Assembly: GCA_017406745.1 (NCBI GenBank)
Contig: JAFQXY010000018.1
Span: 1-37,860 of the forward strand
Source of the DNA: Candidatus Saccharimonadota bacterium
Lineage (GTDB): Bacteria > Patescibacteriota > Saccharimonadia > Saccharimonadales > Saccharimonadaceae
DNA: 37,860 nt
Reading direction: 5' to 3'
The notes beneath the pieces were generated by a model. It searched no databases. It worked only from the letters and a program-made list of their open reading frames with translations, and had not been told where the DNA came from. The number at the start of each line of letters is the position of its first letter. The stretch's first letter is position 1. Below are positions 15,219 to 24,042 of the stretch, in pieces. Made by a program: the position numbers and the translations under genes.

Positions 15219-15683
15219 ATGAAATACAATGATTTGGTGGTAGAGAAAAACACTCGTCCTAGCAGGGTTGGCCGAGGTATTTCGGCTGGGCAGGGTAAGA
15301 CTGCTGGGCGTGGTACTAAAGGGCAGAAAGCTCGTACTGGTCATCGCAAGATGCCAGCTGGGTTTATGGGCGGTCAGCGTGCTATTATGCAGGCTGTACC
15401 AAAGCTCAAAGGCTTTAAATCTTTTCATGCCAAGGCTGAGGTGGTTTACACTGACCGCCTAAACGATTTAAAAGGCAAGGTAGATAACTACACTTTAGCG
15501 GAAAATGCGTTAATTTCTTCGCCGTTTGTTAAGGTAAAAATTATTACCCGTGGTGAGTTAACTACTAAAATTGACTTAGAGACTCAATTTGCTTCGGCTT
15601 CGGCAGTGGAGGCGATCAAAAAAGCTGGTGGATCGTTTAAGAAAGTAGCGATTCTAAAAAGACCTGCTAGCAAAAAAGATTAA
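15219..15683 (+). CDS. rplO: 50S ribosomal protein L15 (uL15)
   Basis: Late-assembly protein of the 50S subunit. 154 aa. Signature regions: RPSRVGRGISAGQGKTAGRG, TKGQKARTGHRKMPAGFMGG and a C-terminal VEAIKKAGGSFKKVAILKRP. The ATG directly abuts the rpsE stop; Shine-Dalgarno AAAGGAGG. A terminator follows; secY, adk and map, common next genes in spc operons, are not present here. Confidence 0.96.
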   Translation: MKYNDLVVEKNTRPSRVGRGISAGQGKTAGRGTKGQKARTGHRKMPAGFMGGQRAIMQAVPKLKGFKSFHAKAEVVYTDRLNDLKGKVDNYTLAENALISSPFVKVKIITRGELTTKIDLETQFASASAVEAIKKAGGSFKKVAILKRPASKKD

Positions 15684-15710
15684 GTCTAGGATTGGGTCTA
15701 TCAAAATACG

Positions 15711-15737
15711 AAAATAGCTCCTTGAAGGGCTATTTTT
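15711..15737 (+). terminator. Terminator of the rplF-rplO unit
   Basis: AAAATAGCTC (15711-15720) pairs with GGGCTATTTT (15727-15736), a 10-bp stem with one G-U. The T-run runs straight into the extended -10 box of the next gene, a very tight terminator-promoter joint. Confidence 0.88.
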
Positions 15738-15738
15738 G

Positions 15739-15747
15739 TGTTATAAT
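15739..15747 (+). promoter_or_regulatory. Extended -10 box, leaderless FKBP mRNA
   Basis: TGT then TATAAT at 15742-15747, 6 nt before the ATG at 15754; no Shine-Dalgarno. Expected start at the A of ATG. Confidence 0.7.
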
Positions 15748-15753
15748 ATTTTT

Positions 15754-16482
15754 ATGGAAGAGAAGGAGCTAAAAACAAGTGTAGGTCAACGCATAGTAAT
15801 AGGTGGGATAGCAGTTTTGATGCTGGGGGCTACTATTATGGCTTATGCCGGTATAGTGGCTGGCGGTAGTGCAAGTAGTTCGACTGAGAGCGAGGGCATA
15901 GGTAATGAGAAGATGGCTGAGTACGAGAACGCTTACGCCGAAAAGTCTGAGGAGCTTGGCAAACTAACAGCAGATGATTTCAAGACTTTTTGGAGCTATC
16001 ACGACAAGATCAAGGCTTACAATGAAACTTCTGCCAACGAAGATGGCTTAAAGACAGAGGATTTATTAAAAGGTGATGGTAAGAAACTAGAGTCTGGTGA
16101 TAAAGATTATTTGGCATATTATGTAGGATGGTGTGCGGATGAATCAATTTTTGATTCATCGCTTGACGACGATGCTAACCCAACGGCGTTTGTGAGTGCA
16201 CTCGATCCATCGCAAGGTTTGATTGCGGGTTGGGAATCTGGTGTAGTGGGGATGCGGTTGGGTGGTGTGCGTATAATTACTGTTCCTAGCGAGTTGGCTT
16301 ATGGTGAAGATAGTGAGATTTGTGGTGGCACAAATAAACCTTTGAAATTTATGATTATGGCGGTGGCAAATGAAGATCCGCTAAAGACTTTAGCAAAAGA
16401 GGTATCTACGGCTTATATGAAATTATACTATGCATCTTACGGTATAGACTACGATGCTGAGTATGGTGGTAGTAGCGATTAG
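15754..16482 (+). CDS. Membrane-anchored FKBP-type peptidyl-prolyl isomerase
   Basis: 242 aa. The ATG at 15754 is chosen because it lies 6 nt after a -10 box and no ribosome site precedes it; a TTG at 15736 would sit upstream of the predicted start of transcription. One N-terminal membrane segment (about residues 14-37), a linker with low-complexity Ser, a helical charged region (about 50-100), then an FKBP fold at about 105-204: SALDPSQGLIAGWESGVVGM, GGVRIITVPSELAYGE and PLKFMIMAV. Probably a folding factor for exported proteins on the outer face of the membrane. Some active-site aromatics differ from classical FKBPs, so isomerase activity is uncertain. Confidence 0.85.
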   Translation: MEEKELKTSVGQRIVIGGIAVLMLGATIMAYAGIVAGGSASSSTESEGIGNEKMAEYENAYAEKSEELGKLTADDFKTFWSYHDKIKAYNETSANEDGLKTEDLLKGDGKKLESGDKDYLAYYVGWCADESIFDSSLDDDANPTAFVSALDPSQGLIAGWESGVVGMRLGGVRIITVPSELAYGEDSEICGGTNKPLKFMIMAVANEDPLKTLAKEVSTAYMKLYYASYGIDYDAEYGGSSD

Positions 16483-16592
16483 TAGACTTGGTTGACGTAG
16501 CTTAAAGATTGTGATGCGACACTATATTTTATAGGGATATCAAATAGTCGTAAAAAGATAACAAAAAGTACTTGATTTTTCAAAAATGGTTA

Positions 16593-16601
16593 TGCTATAA
16601 T
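16593..16601 (+). promoter_or_regulatory. Extended -10 box, leaderless mRNA of the 207-aa protein
   Basis: TGC then TATAAT at 16596-16601, 6 nt before ATG 16608; TTGATT 18 bp upstream may act as -35. Confidence 0.7.
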
Positions 16602-16607
16602 GGTGGT

Positions 16608-17231
16608 ATGAAGAAGGCAAATAAACACATAATAGCAATTTTGGGGATAGTCTTGGGTGGATTAGCTTTTGCTGGTGGAGCCAAGGCTAATGAGTCATAT
16701 CAAACAGGGGCGGAGGTGCAGTTTACATTTGCTCCCGAGATGTCTGTTGCATTAAAAGATGCTACCTGTACCAATAGTTTGACCGATGCTGCTTTTGAGA
16801 TAGATAGTTTGTCTCCTGGTAATTCTGGCGATAGCGATGCGATTTGCATAAGCGTTTCTACTAATAGTGCAAGTGGCTATCAGATTTTGGGTTCCGTCGG
16901 TACTTCTAGCAATGCCACTACGGCATTGGAGCATTCTAATGGTAGTTCTAGTTTGAGCTCTGTGGCTACGAGCTATAACTCAAGTACTCTGACTGCTGGG
17001 ACTTGGGGCTATACTACTAGCACAAATAATGGCACAAGCTATGGAAATTATTCTGGTTTGCCAGCTTATACGGCGGTTGATGCTGGTAAAGCTATTAGGA
17101 CTAATGATTCTGGCGTAGTGGGGACCGAGAATACTTTGATGAAAATCGGCGCTTATGCAACTACTGGCCAAGTGGCAGGTGATTATACCAATACGATAAA
17201 TTTGTATATTGTGCCTTATTCTGCTTCTTAA
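16608..17231 (+). CDS. Secreted beta-rich surface protein, unknown function
   Basis: 207 aa with a clear signal peptide (residues 1-27, GGAKA then NESYQ). The mature part is Ser/Thr/Gly-rich and beta-like (AICISVSTNSASGYQILGSV, IGAYATTGQVAGDYTNTINL) with two Cys, about 30 residues apart, and no C-terminal anchor. The layout resembles small secreted pilin- or WxL-like proteins, but I cannot assign a family. The start at 16608 is set by the -10 box 6 nt upstream; a frame-extended start at 16572 precedes the promoter. The partial protein at 37540 has a similar layout. Confidence 0.7.
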   Translation: MKKANKHIIAILGIVLGGLAFAGGAKANESYQTGAEVQFTFAPEMSVALKDATCTNSLTDAAFEIDSLSPGNSGDSDAICISVSTNSASGYQILGSVGTSSNATTALEHSNGSSSLSSVATSYNSSTLTAGTWGYTTSTNNGTSYGNYSGLPAYTAVDAGKAIRTNDSGVVGTENTLMKIGAYATTGQVAGDYTNTINLYIVPYSAS

Positions 17232-17245
17232 CTATGTAATGTCAG

Positions 17246-17267
17246 CACACCGCTTGCCGGCGGTGTG
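17246..17267 (+). promoter_or_regulatory. Inverted repeat overlapping the sbcB promoter
   Basis: CACACCGC (17246-17253) and GCGGTGTG (17260-17267), loop TTGCCG. It ends inside the TGT of the extended -10 box. It could be an operator, or the terminator stem of the gene before it; no T-run of its own. Confidence 0.5.
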
Positions 17268-17274
17268 TTATAAT
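17266..17274 (+). promoter_or_regulatory. Extended -10 box, leaderless sbcB mRNA
   Basis: TGT then TATAAT at 17269-17274, 6 nt before ATG 17281. Confidence 0.7.
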
Positions 17275-17280
17275 GTAGTT

Positions 17281-18654
17281 ATGAAGCAGACTTTTTTCTT
17301 TTACGATTTGGAAACCAGCGGGTTAAAAGCTCGCGAAGATAGGATAATGCAATTTGCTGGGCAAAGAACTGATATGAATCTAGAACCGATAGGCGAGCCA
17401 GTAAACATTTTGATAAAAATGACCGATGATGTTTTGCCTAGCCCGAGTGCAATTATGGTGACAAAAATTACTCCTCAGCAGACTTTGGCGGATGGGATTA
17501 GTGAATCAGAGTTTGCGCGATTTGTCACCGAAGAAATATTTGTGCCAAATACGGTGGCGGTAGGATACAATACGGTGCGATTTGACGACGAGTTTATGCG
17601 GGCGCTTTTGTGGCGTAATTTTTATGATCCGTATGAGTGGGAGTGGAGAGATGGTAGAAGTAGATGGGATATTTTGGATGTGGTAAGGCTTACGAGGGCT
17701 ATTCGTCCAGAGGGTATTAATTGGCCTTTTACGGAGGATGGCAAACCTACTAACCGGCTTGAATTAATTACAAAACTAAATGGAGTTTCGCATGAGCATG
17801 CGCACGATGCACTTTCTGATGTATATGCTACGGTGGCGGTGGCGAAGCTTATTCGCGAGAAACAACCGGATTTATTTGACTTTTTATTTAAATTGCGGGA
17901 TAAAAGAGAGGTGAAAAAATATGTGAACCTAGACAATAAGCGTCCGTTTGTGTATGCGAGTGGTAGATATAGTGGGGAGTTTAACAAAACTACGGTGGCT
18001 TTTCCGTTGACGGCTGGACGTAATGGTAATTTATTGGTGTACGATTTGCGATACAATTTAGAAGAATTGGTAAAAGGAAAAACAGACGAAAAAGATGAAA
18101 AAAAGCAAAAAACTTTTTTTCCGGTAGTGAAAGAGCTGTGCTATAATAAATGCCCGGCCGTAGCGCCACTTGGTGTTTTGGGAAAAAATAATGGTTGGGA
18201 AAAAATAGGGCTTTCGCGAGAGATAATAGAAAGAAATTTGACAACGCTTTTGGCTCATCCAGAGTTTGCAGAGCAAATGCGCACAGAGTGTGAGGGGCGG
18301 ACGGAGTTCCCGCCAGCAGAGGAGCCAGAGATGGCGTTGTATGATGGGTTTTTGGGGGATGCTGATAAAATTAAAGTGATGGCGGTGCGTAATGCTGATG
18401 ACGATAGGCTAGCTGATTTTCATCCAGATTTTGATGATGCTAGATTGCCGGAATTATTATTACATTATAAGGGGAGAAATTTTCCGCAAAGTTTGAGTGA
18501 AGCGGAATCGGTAAAGTGGGAGGAATATCGTAGGGCGCGCTTACAAAAACAGGCAAATAAATTTATGCAAGAGTTGAAAGATAACTATGAGCGTGATAAA
18601 TTTATAGCAGAAGAATTAAAGTTATATTTTGAGAGTTTGTGGGATTTTAGCTAA
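17281..18654 (+). CDS. sbcB: Exodeoxyribonuclease I
   Basis: 3'-to-5' single-strand DNA exonuclease of the DnaQ/DEDDh class, acting in repair and recombination. 457 aa, near the family's 465-480. Catalytic set visible: D9 and E11 in YDLETSG, D102 in NTVRFDDEF, H175 and D180 in HDALSDV, matching the E. coli spacing. The C-terminal part (about 200-457) corresponds to the SH3-like and helical domains of ExoI (YVNLDNKRPFVYASGRYSGE). The ATG at 17281 lies 6 nt after the -10 box. It forms a single-gene unit, perhaps under an operator-like inverted repeat. Confidence 0.93.
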   Translation: MKQTFFFYDLETSGLKAREDRIMQFAGQRTDMNLEPIGEPVNILIKMTDDVLPSPSAIMVTKITPQQTLADGISESEFARFVTEEIFVPNTVAVGYNTVRFDDEFMRALLWRNFYDPYEWEWRDGRSRWDILDVVRLTRAIRPEGINWPFTEDGKPTNRLELITKLNGVSHEHAHDALSDVYATVAVAKLIREKQPDLFDFLFKLRDKREVKKYVNLDNKRPFVYASGRYSGEFNKTTVAFPLTAGRNGNLLVYDLRYNLEELVKGKTDEKDEKKQKTFFPVVKELCYNKCPAVAPLGVLGKNNGWEKIGLSREIIERNLTTLLAHPEFAEQMRTECEGRTEFPPAEEPEMALYDGFLGDADKIKVMAVRNADDDRLADFHPDFDDARLPELLLHYKGRNFPQSLSEAESVKWEEYRRARLQKQANKFMQELKDNYERDKFIAEELKLYFESLWDFS

Positions 18655-18716
18655 TAAATAGTTAGGGTGGTTTTGGTAGGGATTTTTGTTGTTTTTTGTG
18701 TAAAATAAAATGATTA

Positions 18717-18725
18717 TGTTATAAT
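18717..18725 (+). promoter_or_regulatory. Extended -10 box, leaderless ldh mRNA
   Basis: TGT then TATAAT at 18720-18725, 6 nt before ATG 18732. Confidence 0.7.
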
Positions 18726-18731
18726 AATAGT

Positions 18732-19646
18732 ATGGATAATAATAAAGTAATGATTGTGGGCACTGGTAATGTGGGGGCTAGTATTGCTTTTGCTTTGGTA
18801 AATCAGCGGACGGCTGTAAATGAGATTATTTTGACTGATATAATCGCTAAGGATGCGGAGGGTGAGGCGATGGATTTGCGAGATGCTTTGGCGGTGGCGC
18901 CAAGCTATGTAAAGATTCGCAATGGCACTTACAAAGATGCAAAAGATTGTGATGTTGTGGTGATTACGGCTGGTGTAGCACAAAAGCCCGGTGAAACGCG
19001 GTTGCAGTTGCTACGCAAAAATGTGAATATTTTAAAGGGCATGATTGAACAGATTATGGATAGTGGGTTTGACGGCATTATCTTGATGGTGACGAACCCT
19101 ATGGACGTGATGACATATTTTGCATTAAAGTTTTCGGGGTTGCCAAGTGAGCGCGTGATTGGATCTGGTACTGTGCTAGATTCGGCCAGATTAAGACAAC
19201 GCGTGGCTGGGTATTTAAATGTAAATCCTAAATCTGTGCATGCATATCAGGTGGGGGAACATGGTGATTCGGAGGTGAGTCTGTGGTCTTTGGCAGATAT
19301 TGGTGGACAGAGGGTGCTTGATATGCTCCCAAAGGAAAGTTTGGAGCAGATTTCGGAATTCGTTCAGCACGAGGCTTATGACATTATCGAGAAAAAAGGC
19401 GCCACTTATTATGGGATTGCTACTTGTGTGGCGCAAATATTGAATTGTATCTTAAATGACGAGATGCGAGTGTTGCCGGTGTCGTCTTATGATGGGTTTT
19501 CGGGAACGTGTTTTGGGTGGCCATCAGTAGTGGGGCGCAAGGGGGTAATGCGCAGATTGGATGTAAAAATCTCTGAGCAAGAGGGTATTTCGCTACAAAA
19601 ATCAATAAATGTGCTGCAGAAAGCTATAAAATCTGTTAAAATGTAA
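18732..19646 (+). CDS. ldh: L-lactate dehydrogenase
   Basis: Reduces pyruvate to L-lactate with NADH, regenerating NAD in fermentation; cytosolic tetramer or dimer. 304 aa, normal. NAD-binding GTGNVG at 10-15 with D36 after the second strand (NAD preference). The specificity loop reads AQKPGETRL: Gln at position 84 marks lactate rather than malate dehydrogenase, which has Arg there. Substrate Arg R154 (DSARLR) and catalytic H178 (GEHGD), with D151, complete the active site. Start fixed by the -10 box. The promoter of the next gene lies inside the last codons. Confidence 0.93.
   Translation: MDNNKVMIVGTGNVGASIAFALVNQRTAVNEIILTDIIAKDAEGEAMDLRDALAVAPSYVKIRNGTYKDAKDCDVVVITAGVAQKPGETRLQLLRKNVNILKGMIEQIMDSGFDGIILMVTNPMDVMTYFALKFSGLPSERVIGSGTVLDSARLRQRVAGYLNVNPKSVHAYQVGEHGDSEVSLWSLADIGGQRVLDMLPKESLEQISEFVQHEAYDIIEKKGATYYGIATCVAQILNCILNDEMRVLPVSSYDGFSGTCFGWPSVVGRKGVMRRLDVKISEQEGISLQKSINVLQKAIKSVKM
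19634..19642 (+). promoter_or_regulatory. Extended -10 box inside the ldh 3' end
   Basis: TGT then TAAAAT at 19637-19642, 6 nt before ATG 19649. The box overlaps the last codons of ldh, so the next gene can be transcribed separately although only 2 bp lie between them. Confidence 0.6.
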
Positions 19647-19648
19647 GT

Positions 19649-21547
19649 ATGAAGAAGAGGAGCTTGTATTCTTATTATATCATACTTTTTATGTTTTTGC
19701 AAGTGCTTGGGGGTCTTTTTGGTGTTTTTACAGGGGTAGAGGCATCAGCAATAGATACAGAAAACTTTTATTTTGAGGATTATACGGGAGATTATTATCT
19801 TTCTCGAGATGATGATGGTATATCGCATTTGAGAGTCGTAGAGGATTTTACAGTAATTTTCCCTAATTATAACCAGAATAAAGGAATATGCAGAGATATT
19901 TCTTTTACGAATCAAAACGATACGAATGTAACGTTATCTGGACTGGATAGGACGAGTCTAAAACTATTGAGAAATGGTGCGGTTGAACCGATTTATAGCA
20001 TAGACAAATATGACGGATATTATGAAGTGTGTACCGGAGATGATGATTATGTGTTAGGCAAACAGGTCTATACTTTTGAATATGAATTTGAGAAAGTTAT
20101 AACGGACTTTGGTGATTTTCAAGAATTATATTGGGATACAAATGGTAATGGGTGGACTCAGAGATTTGATAAAGTGACTGCTAGGGTGCATTTTTTGGGA
20201 GATGTAGCAAATGGTTACACTGGTAATAATTGGTGCTATGTGGGGGCGTATGGCGAAAATGGACAAGATAGGTGCAGTGTAAAAATGATTTCTGGTGGTG
20301 TAGAATTTAAGGCTGAGAATTTGAAAAGTTATGAGAATTTGACTTTTGATGTGGAATTGGCACCGAACACTTTTGTGGTGCCGGAAATACCAGAGAACTA
20401 TACTTATATATGGTTGACTTTAATATTGGCAGTGATTTGTCTGTTGTGTATGGGTTTGGTTACGAGGAAATTAATAAAGTCTCGCGATAAAACAAACTAT
20501 TATAAAAGTATTTTTGTGAAGCCGGAATATCAGCCGAGCGTAGAATATAGTTTGCCAGAAATGGCGGAGATTTACCTTGGTAAAAAAGAAGATATGAAAG
20601 TTGGGATGATTCTTGAACTAATTGTTATGCGTAAAATTGTGTTAAAAAAAGACGGTTCAAAAAAATGGAGTATTTTGGTGAAGAATTTGGATGGGGTGGG
20701 TGAAGAATATATAGACTTATTAAGTATTTTAAATAACGGAACAAGAGTAAAAGATGGCGATGAAATAAAGGTAAAAGTATATTCGGCGTCTAACCGCCTA
20801 ATGACACTAAAAAGATCTATAGATAGTAAGATTTTGGGTGATTTAAAACGAGATGGGTTGGTGGAAGAAAAATACAGTATGGGTTACAGTGGTAGAAGCG
20901 GGCCTGTAAATATGCTGGTATCGGTGGTGATTGCAGTGCCAGTGATGATTATGATGGGGATGTTTATTCTGTTTTCTGTTGAGGATATATTGGGATTAAA
21001 TAATAGCTACGCTGGAAAGATGGTATTGGATGGTGTGCATTTTTATCAAATTGCGTTGATTATGATTACCATTACAACTGTAGTTTGCGTGATTATTAAC
21101 GATAGGGCCAGTAAGTATATAAAGCACACTCTTAAAGGTCTTGAAGCGGTGCGGTATATGGAGGGTTTGAGGCTATATATTGATATGGTGGAAGCAGATA
21201 GGATGAGGATGTTGCAAAGTGTGGAGGGGGCCGACACTTCGCCGACTGGGATAGTCAAACTATATGAAAAGCTATTGCCATACGCCGCTATATTTGGATT
21301 GGAGGATAGCTGGATGAAAGAAATGAAGCGATATTGTAAAGTGGAAGAAATTGAAGAACCGGATTACTTGATGACTGGGCTCGCGGTTTCCGAAATGACT
21401 AGAGGGATACATAATGTTGCTAGAACTGCAATAAGTTCTACCACTATGTCTAATTCTGGTGGAGGATCTTCATCTGGGTTTTCTGGCGGCGGAGGGGGAG
21501 GATTTTCTGGCGGGGGCGGAGGTGGCGGAGGGGGACATGGCAGGTAG
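19649..21547 (+). CDS. DUF2207-family membrane protein with Gly-rich tail
   Basis: 632 aa, layout of the DUF2207 (predicted membrane protein) family: signal peptide (about 1-33), an extracellular beta domain (about 35-245; VVEDFTVIFPNYNQNKGICR), membrane segment at about 250-272, a cytosolic domain, two more membrane segments at about 427-446 and 464-484, a second cytosolic stretch, and a C-terminal tail of nearly pure Gly/Ser with Phe (GGGGGGFSGGGG) ending in HGR. The Gly-rich end is a known trait of this family, whose function is unknown. No Shine-Dalgarno in the usual place; a leaderless start from the box in ldh is likely. Confidence 0.85.
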   Translation: MKKRSLYSYYIILFMFLQVLGGLFGVFTGVEASAIDTENFYFEDYTGDYYLSRDDDGISHLRVVEDFTVIFPNYNQNKGICRDISFTNQNDTNVTLSGLDRTSLKLLRNGAVEPIYSIDKYDGYYEVCTGDDDYVLGKQVYTFEYEFEKVITDFGDFQELYWDTNGNGWTQRFDKVTARVHFLGDVANGYTGNNWCYVGAYGENGQDRCSVKMISGGVEFKAENLKSYENLTFDVELAPNTFVVPEIPENYTYIWLTLILAVICLLCMGLVTRKLIKSRDKTNYYKSIFVKPEYQPSVEYSLPEMAEIYLGKKEDMKVGMILELIVMRKIVLKKDGSKKWSILVKNLDGVGEEYIDLLSILNNGTRVKDGDEIKVKVYSASNRLMTLKRSIDSKILGDLKRDGLVEEKYSMGYSGRSGPVNMLVSVVIAVPVMIMMGMFILFSVEDILGLNNSYAGKMVLDGVHFYQIALIMITITTVVCVIINDRASKYIKHTLKGLEAVRYMEGLRLYIDMVEADRMRMLQSVEGADTSPTGIVKLYEKLLPYAAIFGLEDSWMKEMKRYCKVEEIEEPDYLMTGLAVSEMTRGIHNVARTAISSTTMSNSGGGSSSGFSGGGGGGFSGGGGGGGGGHGR

Positions 21548-21577
21548 TTTATAAACTATGTAATAATATTGATACTC

Positions 21578-21606
21578 TTGCATAAAAAAGACATAAGCGG
21601 TAAAAT
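21578..21606 (+). promoter_or_regulatory. Promoter of the 276-aa Pro/Ala-rich protein
   Basis: TTGCAT (21578-21583), 17-bp spacer, TAAAAT (21601-21606); start about 21613, with AAAAAGGAAAAAA before the ATG. Confidence 0.6.
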
Positions 21607-21647
21607 GTAGATAGAGATTTATTTAGTATAGTAAAAAGGAAAAAACG

Positions 21648-22478
21648 ATGGATCCAACAATTAGTCAAACTCCAACACCAACTCCTGCGCCAGCGCCTAC
21701 GCCTGTGACGCCTTCTATGCCGGTGATGAATCCGGCTCCTAGTGCGGAGCCGGTAGCGCCGGTAACGCCTGCAGTGTCGGCGATGCCACAGATGAACATA
21801 CCTGAGCCGGTAGCTCCAGTAGTGAATCCCGCAACTGTGGCTACGCCAAATATTGATACTACGGCATCGCCAGCCACTAATACTGGTGCATTGGTAGGGC
21901 CAGCCGTGGTGGGCGATGCTACTGCTTCGCCTGTTTCGGCTACTCCAGTTGTATCTACTGTTCCGGTGGTTAGTAGTGAAACAGTAGGTGCTAGTGGGGC
22001 GGATTCTTCGGCTAACTTGCCAGAGGCGTCGGATTTGCCAGATTTGGCTGGCATTGTGCAAGAGGTGACTATGTCTGCTAATAGTAGTACTGCATCATTA
22101 TCTGATGCAAATGCTCCTCAGCCTTTATCTTTTGGAAACAGCGGAAGTGGGTTGGCTGATACGGCGCCATTAACCATGCCAGATGCTCCAGTGGCGCCAG
22201 ACCCAGTAGAAGAAGAGTTAAAAGCTCCACTTAAGCCAGCAGATCCGGTGCCTGGGTCTATTGGTAGCTCGATTTCTGGACCAGCGTTAAATACGCCCAG
22301 CGTAGCATTTAATGATCCAGCCAATGCTAATATGATGGCAAACGCAAATACTCCCGCAAAAAAACGTGGTAAAAAGTTTGGTGGCAAGATGGATAAAACC
22401 ACTTTGATTTTGTTGTGCGTGGTGGGTGGTATGGTAGTGGTGGCGCTGATAGTAGTGTTAGTGATGCAGTTTTTGTAG
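21648..22478 (+). CDS. Tail-anchored Pro/Ala/Val/Thr-rich protein, unknown function
   Basis: 276 aa. Residues 1-230 are low complexity (TPTPTPAPAPTPVTPSMPV and similar), with no signal peptide. A basic stretch (AKKRGKKFGGKMDK, about 235-250) precedes a single C-terminal membrane segment (TLILLCVVGGMVVVALIVVL) ending at the C-terminus. The polarity suggests a tail-anchored protein with the long disordered part in the cytosol. Such segments occur in scaffold or division-linked proteins, but no function can be given from sequence. Shine-Dalgarno AAAAAGG. Confidence 0.7.
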   Translation: MDPTISQTPTPTPAPAPTPVTPSMPVMNPAPSAEPVAPVTPAVSAMPQMNIPEPVAPVVNPATVATPNIDTTASPATNTGALVGPAVVGDATASPVSATPVVSTVPVVSSETVGASGADSSANLPEASDLPDLAGIVQEVTMSANSSTASLSDANAPQPLSFGNSGSGLADTAPLTMPDAPVAPDPVEEELKAPLKPADPVPGSIGSSISGPALNTPSVAFNDPANANMMANANTPAKKRGKKFGGKMDKTTLILLCVVGGMVVVALIVVLVMQFL

Positions 22479-22533
22479 TTTTGGGGTTGAGAGCGAGCTT
22501 GATTTTAGAGGTGTTTTATTGTAGTATATTATT

Positions 22534-23949
22534 ATGAAGAACATTTATATAACTACAGCAATCCCTTATGTGAACGGCGAGCCGCATATTGGCCATGCGT
22601 TGGATTATTGTTTGGCTGATGTTTGTGCTAGATATCAAAAGATGCTAGGCAATAAGGTACGCTTGCAAGCTGGTACCGACGAACATGGTAGTAAGATTTG
22701 GCAGAAAGCCACTGATTTGGGTGTGCCGGTAAAAGAATACGTAGACGGAAATGTAAAAAAATTCCAAGATTTTATCCATAGTATGGGTGTGGAATATACT
22801 GATTTTGTGCGAACTACTGATACCGAACACGAAAAGCGATGTCAAGAAATTTGGGGGCGTTTGCGGAGCCATATATATAAGAATAAATATGAGGGGTGGT
22901 ATTGTGCTGGTTGCGAGCGTTTTGTGACGGAAAAAGAGCATGTAGAAAATGGTGGAGTTTGCCCAGATCACGCAAAGCCTTATGAGTGGCTACGGGAGGA
23001 AAATTATTATTTGAGATTTTCGGATTTTAAAGAGCAGATAAAAGAAGCAATAGAATCCGATGAAATGATGATTTTACCAGAGTTTCGTAAAAAAGAGATG
23101 CTAGCTTTATTGGCGGACTCGCCAGATGTTTCGGTGTCGCGTCCACGAGAACATTTGGAGTGGGGTGTGGCCGTACCTGATGATGCTGAACAAGTGATGT
23201 ATGTATGGATAGATGCTTTGGCTAATTATATTACTGTGCTAGGATATCCAGAAAGAGATATTAGTGGATGGTGGCCTGCAGAGGCGCAATTTGTAGGTAA
23301 GGACATTTTAAGATTTCATGCTATTATATGGCCGGCTATGCTACTAGGTTTGGGATTGCCGTTGCCACGCGCAATGATATCGCATGGTTTTATTCTGTCC
23401 GATGGCCAGAAAATGAGTAAGTCGATCGGTAATGTAGTAGCCCCAATGGATGTAATAGAAAAATATGGAGCGGAGGCATTTAGATATTATTTCTTGAGAC
23501 ATATAGATACATTTTTGGATTCGGATTTTACTTGGGCAAAATATGATAACGCCTACAATAATGAGCTTGCAAACGATTTGGGTAATTTAGTACAACGTTT
23601 GGCGACATTGGCAAAGAAAAATAATTTTGAGCTAAAGAGTGATTTTGATGCAAAACTGCCCAATGAGTTTTGCGACTTAATGGATAAATACGAGTTTACC
23701 AAGGCTTTTGATTTTGCGTGGGGTAAAATACAACAAATTAATCATGATATAGACGAGCAAAAGCCATGGAGTTTAGCAAAAAATGGTGAAAAGGAAAAAT
23801 TAGACAGTTGTTTGCAAGGGCTGATAGTTGATTTACTACGTGCAAAACAAATGCTTTCACCGTTTTTACCGGTTACGTGTGAGAAAATTACTGGAATATT
23901 TACTAATCCGATTGCACCTCCAGAAACACCATTATTTCCAAAAAACTAA
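22534..23949 (+). CDS. metG: Methionyl-tRNA synthetase
   Basis: Class I synthetase charging tRNA-Met. 471 aa. HIGH motif as PHIGHA (18-21), KMSKS at 293-297 (GQKMSKSIGN), and a zinc-binding insert with C124/C127 (CAGCERF) and C143/H146. The C-terminal helical anticodon-binding domain (about 330-471) is present, but the extra EMAP-like tRNA-binding domain found in many bacterial MetRS is lacking; the protein ends at PLFPKN. No clear Shine-Dalgarno; TAGTAT at 22522-22527, 6 nt before ATG, fits the leaderless spacing but is a weak box. Confidence 0.95.
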   Translation: MKNIYITTAIPYVNGEPHIGHALDYCLADVCARYQKMLGNKVRLQAGTDEHGSKIWQKATDLGVPVKEYVDGNVKKFQDFIHSMGVEYTDFVRTTDTEHEKRCQEIWGRLRSHIYKNKYEGWYCAGCERFVTEKEHVENGGVCPDHAKPYEWLREENYYLRFSDFKEQIKEAIESDEMMILPEFRKKEMLALLADSPDVSVSRPREHLEWGVAVPDDAEQVMYVWIDALANYITVLGYPERDISGWWPAEAQFVGKDILRFHAIIWPAMLLGLGLPLPRAMISHGFILSDGQKMSKSIGNVVAPMDVIEKYGAEAFRYYFLRHIDTFLDSDFTWAKYDNAYNNELANDLGNLVQRLATLAKKNNFELKSDFDAKLPNEFCDLMDKYEFTKAFDFAWGKIQQINHDIDEQKPWSLAKNGEKEKLDSCLQGLIVDLLRAKQMLSPFLPVTCEKITGIFTNPIAPPETPLFPKN

Positions 23950-23981
23950 GTTTTGCTGTTTTATGGAAATAAGGCAGTGTA

Positions 23982-24015
23982 AAAAATAAGCTAGAAGTGA
24001 ATCTAGCTTATTTTT
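23982..24015. terminator. Bidirectional terminator between metG and the channel gene
   Basis: A 14-bp perfect stem (23982-23995 with 24002-24015), loop AGTGAA, with A-run on the left and T-run on the right, so it can end both the + strand metG message and the - strand channel message. Confidence 0.9.
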
Positions 24016-24042
24016 ATATTGATCCTTTTGGTGGACAGTAGT

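Noticed and set aside
21460-21547. Gly-rich tail of the DUF2207 protein as a novel feature
   Set aside because: A glycine-rich C-terminus is already known in this family.
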